From contig DASWRI010000075.1 in assembly GCA_036403235.1 (NCBI GenBank), forward strand, positions 1 to 64,000: DNA of 64,000 bases, read 5' to 3'. Below the pieces are notes generated by a model, which made no database searches, was not told where the DNA came from, and saw nothing but the letters and a program-made list of their open reading frames with translations. The position numbers and the translations under genes were made by a program. This DNA comes from JBGTFE01 sp036403235. GTDB lineage: Bacteria > Acidobacteriota > Blastocatellia > Pyrinomonadales > Pyrinomonadaceae. Below, piece by piece: positions 1-8,946 of the stretch. The first letter of the stretch is position 1, and every line of letters begins with the position of its first letter.

Positions 1-2
1 TT

Positions 3-86
3 TTAACCATATATTTTATAACACTTAGAAACCCCTTTGCGGGTATCTCCTTCAAATTGTATTCTTGTGACTGAATTTATTCTCAT
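3..86 (-). CDS. putative 27-residue peptide with a perfect Shine-Dalgarno
   Basis: Seen: an ATG at 86 opens 27 codons ending in TAA at 3. Eight bases upstream lies AAAGGAGGTG (104 to 95), complementary over ten bases to the usual 16S rRNA 3' end, the strongest ribosome site noticed in the window. The peptide is basic with one Cys and no recognisable domain. It lies about 180 bases downstream of cas2 on the same strand. Inference: it may be a real small gene or leader peptide; equally, this stretch could be CRISPR leader with a chance ORF. Confidence 0.35.
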   Translation of the reverse strand: MRINSVTRIQFEGDTRKGVSKCYKIYG

Positions 87-268
87 AATGTGTTCACCTC
101 CTTTCCTAATTTGTTGTTTTTATTAGCTTTACGCTATAATCAAGCACTTTTCATCTTTCACTTCCGGCTTACTTGTTACAAACATACATCTTATATGCAA
201 TTGTCAAAGAACTTATCTGAAACAGTCGCAAATACTTGAAATCGATTTCAGTCGAAATTTTTTTGCTT
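87..268. other. AT-rich spacer downstream of cas2, possible CRISPR leader
   Basis: No gene is seen here apart from the ribosome site of the mini-ORF to its left. A perfect 14-base palindrome, TGAAATCGATTTCA, sits at 237-250 just past the cas2 stop. The sequence is strongly AT-rich, as CRISPR leaders usually are, and arrays commonly flank cas2. No repeated 25-40 base unit is present, so the array, if adjacent, begins left of the window. Confidence 0.35.
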
Positions 269-559
269 CTATGCAAAATCGAAGGTCTTGTCTTCCTGTG
301 TCCAAGATTCGGGACGATTTAGTGAAACCGTTTTATTTTCACATCTTTCACAAACGTTCAGAATCAATAGTTTATCATCTATAGACAAATCCTTCTCCAA
401 TTCCCAACGCAGCTTTTCAACTTCGATTTTTGTCAAACGGCAGCGAAATATCGAATATTGAAGCCGTCTGCCGTAACCGTTCAGGCGTTTATAAACCTTT
501 TTCCAACGCTTCGGCTCGGTGATGTCATACGAAATTACGTACCAATTTTTTTCCGCCAT
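269..559 (-). CDS. cas2: CRISPR-associated endoribonuclease-fold protein Cas2
   Basis: Cas2 forms the structural dimer of the Cas1-Cas2 spacer integrase. The 96-residue length is typical. The first beta strand WYVISYDI ends in the conserved Asp, followed by the helix with the KRWKKVYKRL pattern and the GYGRRLQYSIFRC segment characteristic of Cas2. The gene starts 4 bases after the cas4-cas1 stop, so the adaptation genes are co-transcribed at the 3' end of the operon. Nothing appears broken. Confidence 0.96.
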   Translation of the reverse strand: MAEKNWYVISYDITEPKRWKKVYKRLNGYGRRLQYSIFRCRLTKIEVEKLRWELEKDLSIDDKLLILNVCERCENKTVSLNRPESWTQEDKTFDFA

Positions 560-563
560 AATT

Positions 564-2267
564 TTACCTCAAACGCATTCTTGCAAAAAGTCCTTTCGGT
601 TCAAGACTGATTTCAGCCGACGAAAGTTTATCCGTCCATTCCTTTTCGAGTAGACGCACTTCGAGTTCCAGATGGCGTGAATATGAAAGCGAATAACCGA
701 TGACCGGATGCCTCCATTGATCGGCTTTACGTCTTTCATAAATTTGGATAAATTTTTTGCGACCCGATTCGGAAAGCCAAACCTGTTTTCCGGCAATCTG
801 AAAATCTTCCGCTTCATCCCATTGCCGCCGGTTTATCGAGCCGAGTACGGGCAAATCGACCAGCGTGACGCGGAAGATTTCCATCAAATCAAGTGCCAGC
901 GGATGCGCTTGCGAACGTGGCGTGTGATAAAAACCGAGACTCGGATCAAGACCGACAACTAAAATCGCATTGGTAATGTCTTTAAGTAGAAGCGCGTAAC
1001 CGTAGGATAAAAGCGCGTTACAGCGGTCTTTCGGCGGACGCCGATTTCTGCCGTCGGGTTTCATCGCTTCGCCGACTTCGTCAGAAACTAAATGCGGCAG
1101 AGCCTTGAAATAACTCGCGCCGACGCTTCCTTCAAAACCGCGCAAACTGTCTATACTTTCAGCCCGGTGAAGCGGGGAAAGCAGTTTGCGAATGCTGGAA
1201 ATGGATGTTTGGACGTTTTCAATTTCACGTCCCGTTTCACGGCTTGCCCGAAGCAAAAAACCGAGCTGCATTTTTACTTTTGCTTCAACCAATCTTTTGG
1301 CTAACGCCAAACAAAAATCTATGTCGGTCAAAGCCTTATATTGCCGGATTCGCCTTTGGACGGAACCTTGTCCGCTCGTCCACGCGCCCATATAACGCCC
1401 GCCGTAGCCGACCCAGTGAACACCCAAATTCCGTTCGGCGCACAGACGCAAAGCTTGTGTCGTAATCTGTGCAAAACCGTGAATCACGACTTGCCCGATT
1501 TCCTGCACCGGATAAGCTTGTTTTTCTTCCGTTTCGGGCGACCAAACTTCCAGTCGGTCGCCTTTACGTCCGACTTTTGCGCCATTAGTTAATATGTGGA
1601 GAATTTGGCGGTCATCAATCGCCGGAAATAATTGGAGAGCTTTGTTTTCAGCAGATAATTCATCCGCCTCCGCAGCCCTTTCCGATAATCTTTCCGCCAG
1701 ACGAGCTTCTTCCGGCAAACAAATCGGAGCGAGTGAACATTTAACGCACAGTCTTTCGTTTGAAGCCACCGGCGGACGCTCGATGCTTGTCTGCAATTCT
1801 TTTGCTCGCTCAAGATGTCGTTCAAAGTCCGTTCTAGCCTTCTCATCAATCGGAACGCGAACCGTTGCATTGTCGGCGTGATACCGCACCCGACCTTCCA
1901 GAATCGTTTTACCTAAATTTTCTTCGACCAATAAACAATAAGCAATGATCTGCAAACGGTCGGAAGCCCAGGTTTCCGCTTTGCCGTCCGCCGAACGAGC
2001 CGATTTTCCGCGTTTATGTTCGTAAGGAATAACATTTCCGTCACGCTTGCGAATGCAGTCAACTTTTCCGATCAAACCGTAAGTCTCCGATTCAAAACTC
2101 AGATTGAAAATCTCCTCGTCTTCATCGCGTTCTATTTCGACGTGCAGCGTTCGCCCGGCATAAACTCTTTCATCAGCCAGCCGAACCCGTTCAACCTCTT
2201 CCAAAAAAAACAACCGCTCGCAATACGCCAAAGCGTGAAGCGAATGTACACTCAGTGAATAACTCAT
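564..2267 (-). CDS. cas4-cas1: Cas4-Cas1 fusion, spacer selection nuclease and integrase
   Basis: A 567-residue fusion. Residues 1 to about 205 are Cas4, a RecB-like nuclease with an iron-sulfur cluster: C16 in AYCERLF, D70, E83 and K85 (YEHKRGKS), the QxxY-like LQIIAYC, and the triple C174, C177, C183. Residues from about 213 are Cas1: the catalytic E379 (RGFEGS), H448 (GFYHTPR) and D460/E463 (ALDLMEIF) are all present. Known of the family: Cas4 trims prespacers and helps PAM choice, and Cas1-Cas2 integrates them. Fusion of the two occurs in several type I subtypes. Every catalytic residue I can place is intact, so adaptation should be active. Confidence 0.97.
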   Translation of the reverse strand: MSYSLSVHSLHALAYCERLFFLEEVERVRLADERVYAGRTLHVEIERDEDEEIFNLSFESETYGLIGKVDCIRKRDGNVIPYEHKRGKSARSADGKAETWASDRLQIIAYCLLVEENLGKTILEGRVRYHADNATVRVPIDEKARTDFERHLERAKELQTSIERPPVASNERLCVKCSLAPICLPEEARLAERLSERAAEADELSAENKALQLFPAIDDRQILHILTNGAKVGRKGDRLEVWSPETEEKQAYPVQEIGQVVIHGFAQITTQALRLCAERNLGVHWVGYGGRYMGAWTSGQGSVQRRIRQYKALTDIDFCLALAKRLVEAKVKMQLGFLLRASRETGREIENVQTSISSIRKLLSPLHRAESIDSLRGFEGSVGASYFKALPHLVSDEVGEAMKPDGRNRRPPKDRCNALLSYGYALLLKDITNAILVVGLDPSLGFYHTPRSQAHPLALDLMEIFRVTLVDLPVLGSINRRQWDEAEDFQIAGKQVWLSESGRKKFIQIYERRKADQWRHPVIGYSLSYSRHLELEVRLLEKEWTDKLSSAEISLEPKGLFARMRLR

Positions 2268-2323
2268 CCGATTTTCTCCTTTTTACTAATCGCCCAAAGA
2301 CATCAAAGGAGTTTTAGAGAATT

Positions 2324-3061
2324 TTAAGAATGAATCGTTTTCTGAGGTGTCCAAGTCCAAGCATTTTCGGGTAAAGGTAAATTCAAATCTTCCTTCGGAA
2401 CAAAAATTGAACTCGTCGTTTTGCTGTTGTCCGTCCGATTTATACCGACATATAAACGACACGAACCCTTCACCTGTTTATCATCGCTTTGATGCTGAAC
2501 ATACCAAATGATTTTTTTCGATAAGCTCTCATCTTCCAAAGATTTCATCAAAGTTTCGCTGTTATCAAAAATCTCAATTTTGTCAAAAAGAAAATTATTA
2601 TCACCCGCAAACGGCAAACCGTATTCGCGCTCAATTTCGCCGCACAAACCTTTTTCAACCTTTTCCTGCAAAGTTGCGTTATCGGTTTGCACACCGATAA
2701 CACCTACATAATCAACCAACATTTCACGACGAACGGGAGTTATCCAAAATTTTGCACCTTTCGTTAAAGCAGCAAGTTCTTTACCCGAATTTCCGACCGG
2801 GTAGCTGTGAAGCTGCTGATACGTTGATGATTTTTCAGGTTGTCGAAAAACCCCGATTGCCAATCGCAAAGTTGGTAAATCTTTGAGAATTTCCGTAGTT
2901 TTCGGATTGCTGTAGTCGCGCATTTCGATTCCCGCCAGATTCAACACCAAACCATACGCGGCTGCCGGCGGCATCACGGGCGCGGTGCTTCGATAAACTC
3001 CCGCCTGAAATCCGCGAAAAGCTGCAAACGGTGCGTGAATTTTGAGCCAAAACGTATTCAT
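2324..3061 (-). CDS. cas5: Cas5 of the MYXAN-type Cascade
   Basis: A 245-residue RAMP protein. The N-terminus (FWLKIHAPFAAFRGF) followed by a YRSTAPVMPPAAAYGL segment is the Cas5 signature: the first RAMP beta strand, then the P-S/A-x-x-G-like helix. Cas5 caps the 5' handle of crRNA in Cascade. It lies 11 bases after cas7 and 56 before cas4-cas1. The related Myxococcus protein is DevS. No catalytic site is expected, since Cas6 is encoded separately in the operon. Confidence 0.92.
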   Translation of the reverse strand: MNTFWLKIHAPFAAFRGFQAGVYRSTAPVMPPAAAYGLVLNLAGIEMRDYSNPKTTEILKDLPTLRLAIGVFRQPEKSSTYQQLHSYPVGNSGKELAALTKGAKFWITPVRREMLVDYVGVIGVQTDNATLQEKVEKGLCGEIEREYGLPFAGDNNFLFDKIEIFDNSETLMKSLEDESLSKKIIWYVQHQSDDKQVKGSCRLYVGINRTDNSKTTSSIFVPKEDLNLPLPENAWTWTPQKTIHS

Positions 3062-3072
3062 AAATTTAGCTC

Positions 3073-3972
3073 CTATTTGAGAAATTCTTCGCCGACTTTT
3101 TCAAGCAAAACTTGCGGATTATCATAAAAATGAACATCTAAGTCGGAAAGTCTTTTCCTTTCGGTCGCATTCATATTTCGCGATAATTCGCCGCCAATCC
3201 AGAACTCATTTCCGGGCAAATCATTTTCGTTAATGCGGTTGAGTTCGGTAAAATTTCCTTTCTCGTCAAAGCCGTAAGTATCAAAACCAGCAATCAAATT
3301 CGGCGTTAATCTGACAACAATACTTTTCGGCGACATTTCATAAAAACTTCGCGCGTGTCCGCCGGCAACATTGGTTAATTGTCCGATGGATTTTAATAAT
3401 ACTTTTGCCCAATCCGGTTTTGATTCGCAATCTTTTCCCGCCAACGCAAACGGGTATTGATATGCCGTGTGAATAATTTCACGGTGAATCAAAGCCGATG
3501 TTGAAGAATTCTTAAACGGTGCTTTACCGTCTTTCGGGTCGGCATTTAGCGGCGATTGATGAAAGACCGCGTTAAACCGATAAGGCATCACGGAAACCGC
3601 CATATTCATCCGAAAAACACTGTCGCGTTTGGAAGGCAAATCTTTGTTTTTCTTAATTGCGTCATTATCGGCAACCATATATCCGAAAAGAAAATCGTCG
3701 GCAAATTTTGCGGCGTTGGGAAATTCTTTAAATTCAACGGCAAGCTGTCCTTCATCGTGGCGACGTTTTCGGTTGATGTTTTCGTCGGAAATTTCTTTTG
3801 CCAACATTTCACGCAAAGCGTTACGCATTGATTCGGGGCTGATGATGGTGTGATCTTTTCCGCCCTTTGTGATTTTTTGCAATATTGTGCGGTTTTCTTC
3901 CGATTCACCGCGATAATTTGAACTCGGTGCAGCGTAAGTTAAAACTGTTGCGAATAAATTTAATTTGCTCAT
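3073..3972 (-). CDS. cas7: Cas7 backbone protein (DevR/Csa2-like)
   Basis: A 299-residue Cas7 RAMP protein, the repeated crRNA-binding backbone subunit of Cascade. The N-terminal LFATVLTYAAPSSNYRGE and the ALREML helix resemble the DevR/Csa2 family, and a glycine-rich GGHARSFY segment in the middle fits the RNA-binding loop. Its start overlaps the cmx8 stop by four bases (ATGA), implying translational coupling. Length and order match MYXAN-type loci. Confidence 0.93.
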   Translation of the reverse strand: MSKLNLFATVLTYAAPSSNYRGESEENRTILQKITKGGKDHTIISPESMRNALREMLAKEISDENINRKRRHDEGQLAVEFKEFPNAAKFADDFLFGYMVADNDAIKKNKDLPSKRDSVFRMNMAVSVMPYRFNAVFHQSPLNADPKDGKAPFKNSSTSALIHREIIHTAYQYPFALAGKDCESKPDWAKVLLKSIGQLTNVAGGHARSFYEMSPKSIVVRLTPNLIAGFDTYGFDEKGNFTELNRINENDLPGNEFWIGGELSRNMNATERKRLSDLDVHFYDNPQVLLEKVGEEFLK

Positions 3973-5615
3973 TGATTTTCTCCTTGTTTTTCTGATCTTG
4001 GACTGTACCCGTTAGCCGAAAGTGCCAGCATTGTTAATGTGCGAACTTGATTTCTTTTCTCTTCATCATATAAAGCCTGCGCGACCAAATCGAAGCCTTT
4101 GCCTTTGAGAGAGAATTGATAATATGAACATAAAGTCGAAACGAAATATTCGACAAAATCTTCATCGGTTCGACTGCGAATTGCCAAAAACGCTTCGCGG
4201 GCAATTTTGCCTTTTAACTTGTTATATTCTTCTCTCTCAAAATCAGAGGTCAATTTGCTCCATTCTTTCTGATATTTGTTTCTCAGTTTTTCTCTAATGT
4301 ATGTCGAAACCAACCGATAGACGATTTCTTCAATCATTTTCGGAACGGCTTCTTGTGTTGTTTCCATAGTATTTGCTCCTTTTGATTTATTTGTAATTCC
4401 AATATCTTCAAATGCCTTGCGGACATCGCTTCGGAAAAATGATTGTCCGATTGTTTGTTCGGAATCCGTTTTGCTCAATAGTGAATCGAACCCGTAAACC
4501 CAATCTTTATCGTTCAAATAATTCAAAATCATCTGCCGACGGAAAAGTTGATTTTTGTAATAGCTTTTTATTTGAACGTATTTCCCTGTGTCTCTGATAG
4601 GGTCAATTCGAGATGTTCCCCAAAGCCGAATATTGTTTCCTTGCTTTTCTAAATGAACAACATCAACGCCCAATAACAAGTCACTAACCTGATTTACTTT
4701 CGTGGAAAGTCTTTGATTTATCTTGCTCATCAAATCCAAAGCACCTTCAGCAGCGACATCAATTACACTTTCTTTTGGACGATAGCCGAACTTTTCAGAT
4801 GAGCGACTTTGCAGAACGTCGGGCAATTCATCGCAAAAGGTTTCGAGGTCGGCGACATCAGGAATTACCAGAGCGTAACCGTTATCTTTCGGCGATTCAC
4901 GATTTGTTTTACGGTCAAAAGTCCATGTTAGCGGCGAATAAATTTGCGCGACAAAAGCCCAAAAATGTAATAAAAACTGAAAACGAGCAAGATCTTTGAA
5001 CGAAACATTTTCCGCGTTACTGGCTTGCGCTCCGATAAAATAAGTGCTTGGTAAATCAACCGTATAATCGGCTTTCTTATTAAGTTCCTGCCAAACCTTT
5101 TCAACGTCTTCGGTAAAAACTCCTTCCGAACGCTCATCATACGGACGGCGGGTTGCCGGAACTCCGCGTAAAATACTCCAAATCATATTTCGCCAAAGTT
5201 TTATCCAAATGCCTTCTTCGCTTTTGTCATAATCAACTAAAAACGCGCCACGCGGAATAACCTGTGGATAGATGTAAAAAGTTTTCTCTTTGCTTTTGCC
5301 GTCTTTGTCGGTTACGGCTCGCTTTTCTTCGCGCAGAGGCGGAATTTCCTCTTTAGCTTTATTTTTAAGTTTCGCTTCGCGTCCGACTTCTTCTTTCGAG
5401 GCGGCATAAATTTTATCGAAAAGAAATTGCAAACCTTCTTGGTCAATCTCCAAAGTCGCGTTCGTTTCGTCAATCTGAGTAATGTCGCAAACGCCTTTTT
5501 TACCAGGCTCGTTTTTTAGCCAGCGAATCATCAAAACCAAACCTGCAAGTCCGGCTCGATGCTGCGACGAAGGCAATTCAGCAAGGTTATATTCAAGCGT
5601 TAAAATTTCACTCAT
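3969..5615 (-). CDS. cmx8: Cas8-type large subunit, Cmx8 family
   Basis: About 548 residues. The opening, with AELPSSQHRAGLAGLVLMI, is the recognisable start of the Cmx8 family, the large Cascade subunit of MYXAN-type systems, which senses the PAM and recruits Cas3. I chose the ATG at 5615 because GGAG stands seven bases upstream, whereas the ATG at 5621 is only two bases from it. This start overlaps the cas3 stop by eight bases. Much of the rest is poorly conserved, as usual for Cas8, and I see no nuclease motif. Confidence 0.88.
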   Translation of the reverse strand: MSEILTLEYNLAELPSSQHRAGLAGLVLMIRWLKNEPGKKGVCDITQIDETNATLEIDQEGLQFLFDKIYAASKEEVGREAKLKNKAKEEIPPLREEKRAVTDKDGKSKEKTFYIYPQVIPRGAFLVDYDKSEEGIWIKLWRNMIWSILRGVPATRRPYDERSEGVFTEDVEKVWQELNKKADYTVDLPSTYFIGAQASNAENVSFKDLARFQFLLHFWAFVAQIYSPLTWTFDRKTNRESPKDNGYALVIPDVADLETFCDELPDVLQSRSSEKFGYRPKESVIDVAAEGALDLMSKINQRLSTKVNQVSDLLLGVDVVHLEKQGNNIRLWGTSRIDPIRDTGKYVQIKSYYKNQLFRRQMILNYLNDKDWVYGFDSLLSKTDSEQTIGQSFFRSDVRKAFEDIGITNKSKGANTMETTQEAVPKMIEEIVYRLVSTYIREKLRNKYQKEWSKLTSDFEREEYNKLKGKIAREAFLAIRSRTDEDFVEYFVSTLCSYYQFSLKGKGFDLVAQALYDEEKRNQVRTLTMLALSANGYSPRSEKQGENQ

Positions 5616-7968
5616 TTTCATTCTCCAATTGAGTCATAAAACCAAAATCTTCATCATAAAATCTGGCATCGGCGATGTTCAGATATTTCGGAAATCCTTT
5701 GGGCTTTTCAAATTCTTTCAACACAAATTGTTTTGGAACACTAATCACAAAAGCGTCAATTAATTTTTTGGCTTCAAGGCATTTCATCGCCTTGTTCAAA
5801 TCATTCTTCTTTTCATCCTCGCTCCACAAAATACACGGATTTGTAAAATCATCAATCTCGCGGAAATTGCCCGGAACAGCGTAGTAACCGCTACTCAAAA
5901 ATGGCGCGAAATCACCATCCTGTTGTCTTTCTTCCGGTGAATGTTTCATTAACATTTCCGCCAAATATCTTTGCGAAATATCTTTTTCCGGCAAATCTTT
6001 CAAAAAAGCCAAAGCAGTTTCTAAATCTTCCTTTTGGTTATAAGGTTTGTCTTTTTCAGGAATATACGCGACCAGTCGTGAGCGAAAATCTTCAGTTTTC
6101 CCTTCAAGATGTCTGTTTGAGCGTCCGAATCTCTGCACAAGCGAAGGAATCGGCGCAATTTCGGTTATCAAAACATCTGCGTCCAAATCCAAACTCATTT
6201 CGCAAACTTGAGTTGTAATTGCAATCTTCGCCTCTGAAATTTGTTTGAAAGCTGCAATCGTTTTTTCGTGCCGGTCTTTTCTGTCTTTTAAACGAAAGCG
6301 GCTGTGATAAATCAGCGGTCTGATTTGTGTCTGTTTCTCAAATTCTTTAGCGACATTCTGGCAACGCTTGACCGTATTGACTACCCACAGAATACGCTTG
6401 CCTTTGCTAAATTCTTCAACCGCGATTTTCATGGCTTCGTCTTGATTGGCGACAATTTCCAAATTGTAACGCGGATGCGTTTCGGATTTTTCGAGGTCTT
6501 TGAGTTCGGCTTGTTCTTCCTTGTTCGGATAAACACGCAAGCCAATGTTTTCCAGATTATCTTTGCGCGAAGTCGGCAAAGTCGCGGTCATACACAAAAC
6601 CGGAATATCGAATTGTTTGAGAAAGCAAACGAGCGTTTCAAACATTCGCTTGTCGAAACTGTGCACTTCATCAATAATTATCGCGCTGTCAGCCAACACG
6701 GGTAATAAACAAAGGCTCGAATAACTGTGTTCGAGAAAACTCAAAAATTGATCAACCGTTGCGCTGAAATACTTCTTTCCCCAGAAACCGAGCGCGAAAA
6801 GTCGCGCATTTGTTTCGTAATCTTTATCACTTTTTTCATCTTCCGGATTTTTCCTAATTTCCTCAAGTTCATATTTTGCCGAACCGTGAAGCAAACTCGC
6901 TTCGGCTTCGGGCGCAAATCCGACATAATCCTTAAAACCTTCGGTCGCCGTTCCGCGTGTCGGATAAAGAAAAATCACTTTACCGATTTCATGCGTTTGC
7001 GATTGTGCTTCCGCCCATTTCCAAGCCGCAATCGTTTTGCCCGCACCGCATGCCGCTAATAGCAAAGCACGTTTTCCCAAAGTTGCGGATTTGAGTTGAA
7101 AATCGTTCCATTTAACAGGCTTATCTTTAAAAATTATCTCTGCTCTTTTATCAATAATAGCTGTTGCAACTTCGTTTTCTTTGATTGTTTCCGTATGCAC
7201 CTTTTCATTTATCCAATCTTCGATGTATTCACCTTCACGAACCAAACCCGAAGCAACCGCGTCAGAAGCAATCAAACCTGCTTTGATGGCAAGTAATAAA
7301 TTCAGACGCTTTTCATCTTTTTTTGGTTTTACACCTCGCCGAAATTTGATCGCAGTTTCAAATCCAGCATTCTCAGCTTCTTCCCAAGGCGATTCTTTAT
7401 TCCAAAGTTTTTTATTAAGCCTCAGATCTTTCGACAATTGGGCAACGTCTTTGATTTGGTCAAAAATTTTGTTTATTTCATTGTGATTATCAAAAAGGGT
7501 TAAATAAAATTTCCCCTTTGGTTGCATCCATAAAAATTTATGCTCGGCGGTGTCGCAAGCTTTAATGTGATGTGACAAAACTGCTGCCGTAATAATTTCC
7601 AAATCGAGTTCTTTATTTTCCGAAAGCCATTCGCGGACTTCGGGAAGATGCAAAATCAATGCGCTCAAATGCTCGTGACGAATTGTTTGTTGATAAAAAC
7701 CGTTTTGCGAAACGGCTGTTTGAAAATCTTCGTTCGCTTTGCCGATGTCGTGAAAAAGCGCGGCAATTCGCAAGTTCAAAAGAAATCTTTCTTGTTCTGC
7801 TATCTCGTAAATCTTGAAAAAACGACACCAATTTTTGCCCCAACGCTTTTCGAGATTAAAAACTTCCCGCGCAGCTTTTTCCGTATCTTCAAGATGACGT
7901 TGCAAAGTTACTTCCTTGCCGTTTTTCGTGCTTTTTGCAAGCAGTTTATCTCGTGTTTCACGCACCAT
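5608..7968 (-). CDS. cas3: Cas3 HD nuclease-helicase
   Basis: About 786 residues. An N-terminal HD nuclease (ALFHDIGKAN, H73-D74; later SHHIKA) is followed by an SF2 helicase with Walker A (ACGAGKT), the DEVH box (IIIDEVHSF), CMTATLP and motif VI (QRFGRSNRH). Cas3 is recruited by Cascade to nick, unwind and degrade target DNA. The start is set at the ATG at 7968: AAGGAG lies four bases before it, and the TTG at 7980 is less likely. It overlaps the cas6 end by 11 bases. All key motifs are intact, so interference should be functional. Confidence 0.95.
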   Translation of the reverse strand: MVRETRDKLLAKSTKNGKEVTLQRHLEDTEKAAREVFNLEKRWGKNWCRFFKIYEIAEQERFLLNLRIAALFHDIGKANEDFQTAVSQNGFYQQTIRHEHLSALILHLPEVREWLSENKELDLEIITAAVLSHHIKACDTAEHKFLWMQPKGKFYLTLFDNHNEINKIFDQIKDVAQLSKDLRLNKKLWNKESPWEEAENAGFETAIKFRRGVKPKKDEKRLNLLLAIKAGLIASDAVASGLVREGEYIEDWINEKVHTETIKENEVATAIIDKRAEIIFKDKPVKWNDFQLKSATLGKRALLLAACGAGKTIAAWKWAEAQSQTHEIGKVIFLYPTRGTATEGFKDYVGFAPEAEASLLHGSAKYELEEIRKNPEDEKSDKDYETNARLFALGFWGKKYFSATVDQFLSFLEHSYSSLCLLPVLADSAIIIDEVHSFDKRMFETLVCFLKQFDIPVLCMTATLPTSRKDNLENIGLRVYPNKEEQAELKDLEKSETHPRYNLEIVANQDEAMKIAVEEFSKGKRILWVVNTVKRCQNVAKEFEKQTQIRPLIYHSRFRLKDRKDRHEKTIAAFKQISEAKIAITTQVCEMSLDLDADVLITEIAPIPSLVQRFGRSNRHLEGKTEDFRSRLVAYIPEKDKPYNQKEDLETALAFLKDLPEKDISQRYLAEMLMKHSPEERQQDGDFAPFLSSGYYAVPGNFREIDDFTNPCILWSEDEKKNDLNKAMKCLEAKKLIDAFVISVPKQFVLKEFEKPKGFPKYLNIADARFYDEDFGFMTQLENENE

Positions 7969-8629
7969 TTTCTCCTTCAAAATTGTTAGGTTTGCGAATT
8001 GGGTTGAAGATTCCGCAGCCCATTGCGCGGCGACCTCCCAAGCCTTCTGACATTAACTTTAGTGAGTCTTCGTCGGTTAAATCACGGGTGATGAGCGAGA
8101 AGCCAACTACTTTTTTGCCTTTGATAGTGATGATTCGGCGGTGGCGGCTGTGAGTTTCTTTCGGGATTTCGAGTTTTGCCTTAATTTCCAGTTTTTCCGT
8201 TAGATCGCGGTTTGCCGTTTCCAAAAATTTTTCGACTGTTAGGGAATTTCTGAATGTTACGATTCGGGCGTAAAGTGCCGACGCGGGCTGAATTGGATAA
8301 GCGTATCCGATTCCTAAACGAATTTTATGACCTTCGATGTCAAGATGTTTGCCGGACAAGTCCATAACTTTGCCAAATTTATCCGCCGGAATTCTCAGAC
8401 GCAAATTTGCACCGCGCGTCGGCAGGGCAATTACGCCTTTATCAAACGGAACGCCGCTGATTAGCTCAATGCCGAGCCATTTTTCGTCGTCGGGTAAATT
8501 GTGCAGGTCGGGTTTGAGTTGGCTGATTGCCGAATACAACAGATAACCATGGTCGGCGGGCAGTTGTTTCCCGATAATTGGGAACTGGACAATTATTTTT
8601 GGAAGCGGATTTTTTGTATTATTTTCCAT
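7958..8629 (-). CDS. cas6: Cas6/Cmx6 crRNA-processing endoribonuclease
   Basis: A 223-residue RAMP protein of the Cmx6 branch. It starts with the ferredoxin-like strand IIVQFPIIGKQLPADHGY, whose His is a candidate catalytic residue, and ends with the glycine-rich loop GLGGRRAMGCGIF typical of Cas6. It cleaves pre-crRNA within repeats. It is the first gene of the cas operon, which distinguishes MYXAN-type loci from those in which cas6 is separate. It follows a roughly 100-base leader from the proposed promoter. Confidence 0.92.
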   Translation of the reverse strand: MENNTKNPLPKIIVQFPIIGKQLPADHGYLLYSAISQLKPDLHNLPDDEKWLGIELISGVPFDKGVIALPTRGANLRLRIPADKFGKVMDLSGKHLDIEGHKIRLGIGYAYPIQPASALYARIVTFRNSLTVEKFLETANRDLTEKLEIKAKLEIPKETHSRHRRIITIKGKKVVGFSLITRDLTDEDSLKLMSEGLGGRRAMGCGIFNPIRKPNNFEGENGA

Positions 8630-8732
8630 AGTTTTAAGAGGTTTTGAAAAGCGAGAGGATTGGCTTGGAATCCTTCTCCTTTCTGTTCAAAACTTTGTAT
8701 ACAAATCTTGAAGATTTATCGTTTCAAGTTTG

Positions 8733-8781
8733 AAATTACCTCATTGACATTTTTCTGTCAAACATTAGTTGACAGAAAAAT
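8733..8781 (-). promoter_or_regulatory. probable cas operon promoter under a palindromic operator
   Basis: On the minus strand TTGACA (8761-8756), a 17-base spacer and TAATTT (8738-8733) make a good sigma-70-type promoter about 100 bases before cas6. The -35 hexamer lies inside an inverted repeat: ATTTTTCTGTCAA at 8749-8761 and its exact complement at 8769-8781, with a 7-base loop. This looks like an operator rather than a terminator for the minus strand, because no T-run follows on that strand. Which protein binds is unknown. Confidence 0.5.
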
Positions 8782-8902
8782 TTTTAGTGTCCAAAATTAA
8801 ATACAATGCTGAAAAGCGTTTAGCACAGGTAGTTTCACACTTGTTATGTTGAAATTTTTTAATTCCATTGATTGCCGAAAGGCGTTTTCTATTGTTTTTC
8901 AT
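8765..8902 (-). CDS. possible 45-residue basic peptide after herA
   Basis: An ATG at 8902 with GAGGAAGGA eight bases upstream opens 45 codons, rich in Lys/Arg/Asn with two Cys (KCETTC). It begins 44 bases after the herA stop on the same strand, and its last codons run into the palindrome of the proposed cas operator. No family is recognised. It may be a chance ORF. Confidence 0.25.
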   Translation of the reverse strand: MKNNRKRLSAINGIKKFQHNKCETTCAKRFSALYLILDTKNFSVN

Positions 8903-8946
8903 TGATGAAGTCCTTCCTCTCTTTTGTTTTCCTTTAATAAATTTCC

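Larger units (their letters stand above)
8630..8946. other. 317-base gap between herA and cas6
   Basis: This spacer holds the proposed cas promoter and palindrome and a possible 45-codon ORF (both listed separately). A perfect 12-base palindrome, TTTGTATACAAA, lies at 8694-8705 inside the predicted cas leader. A purine-rich run follows closer to cas6. No CRISPR-like repeat or RNA gene was recognised. Confidence 0.5.

Noticed and set aside
31..44. ACCCCTTTGCGGGT as a degenerate CRISPR repeat
   Set aside because: Only a 4-bp stem, a single copy in the window, and it lies inside the frame of the 27-codon ORF. No second unit to compare with.
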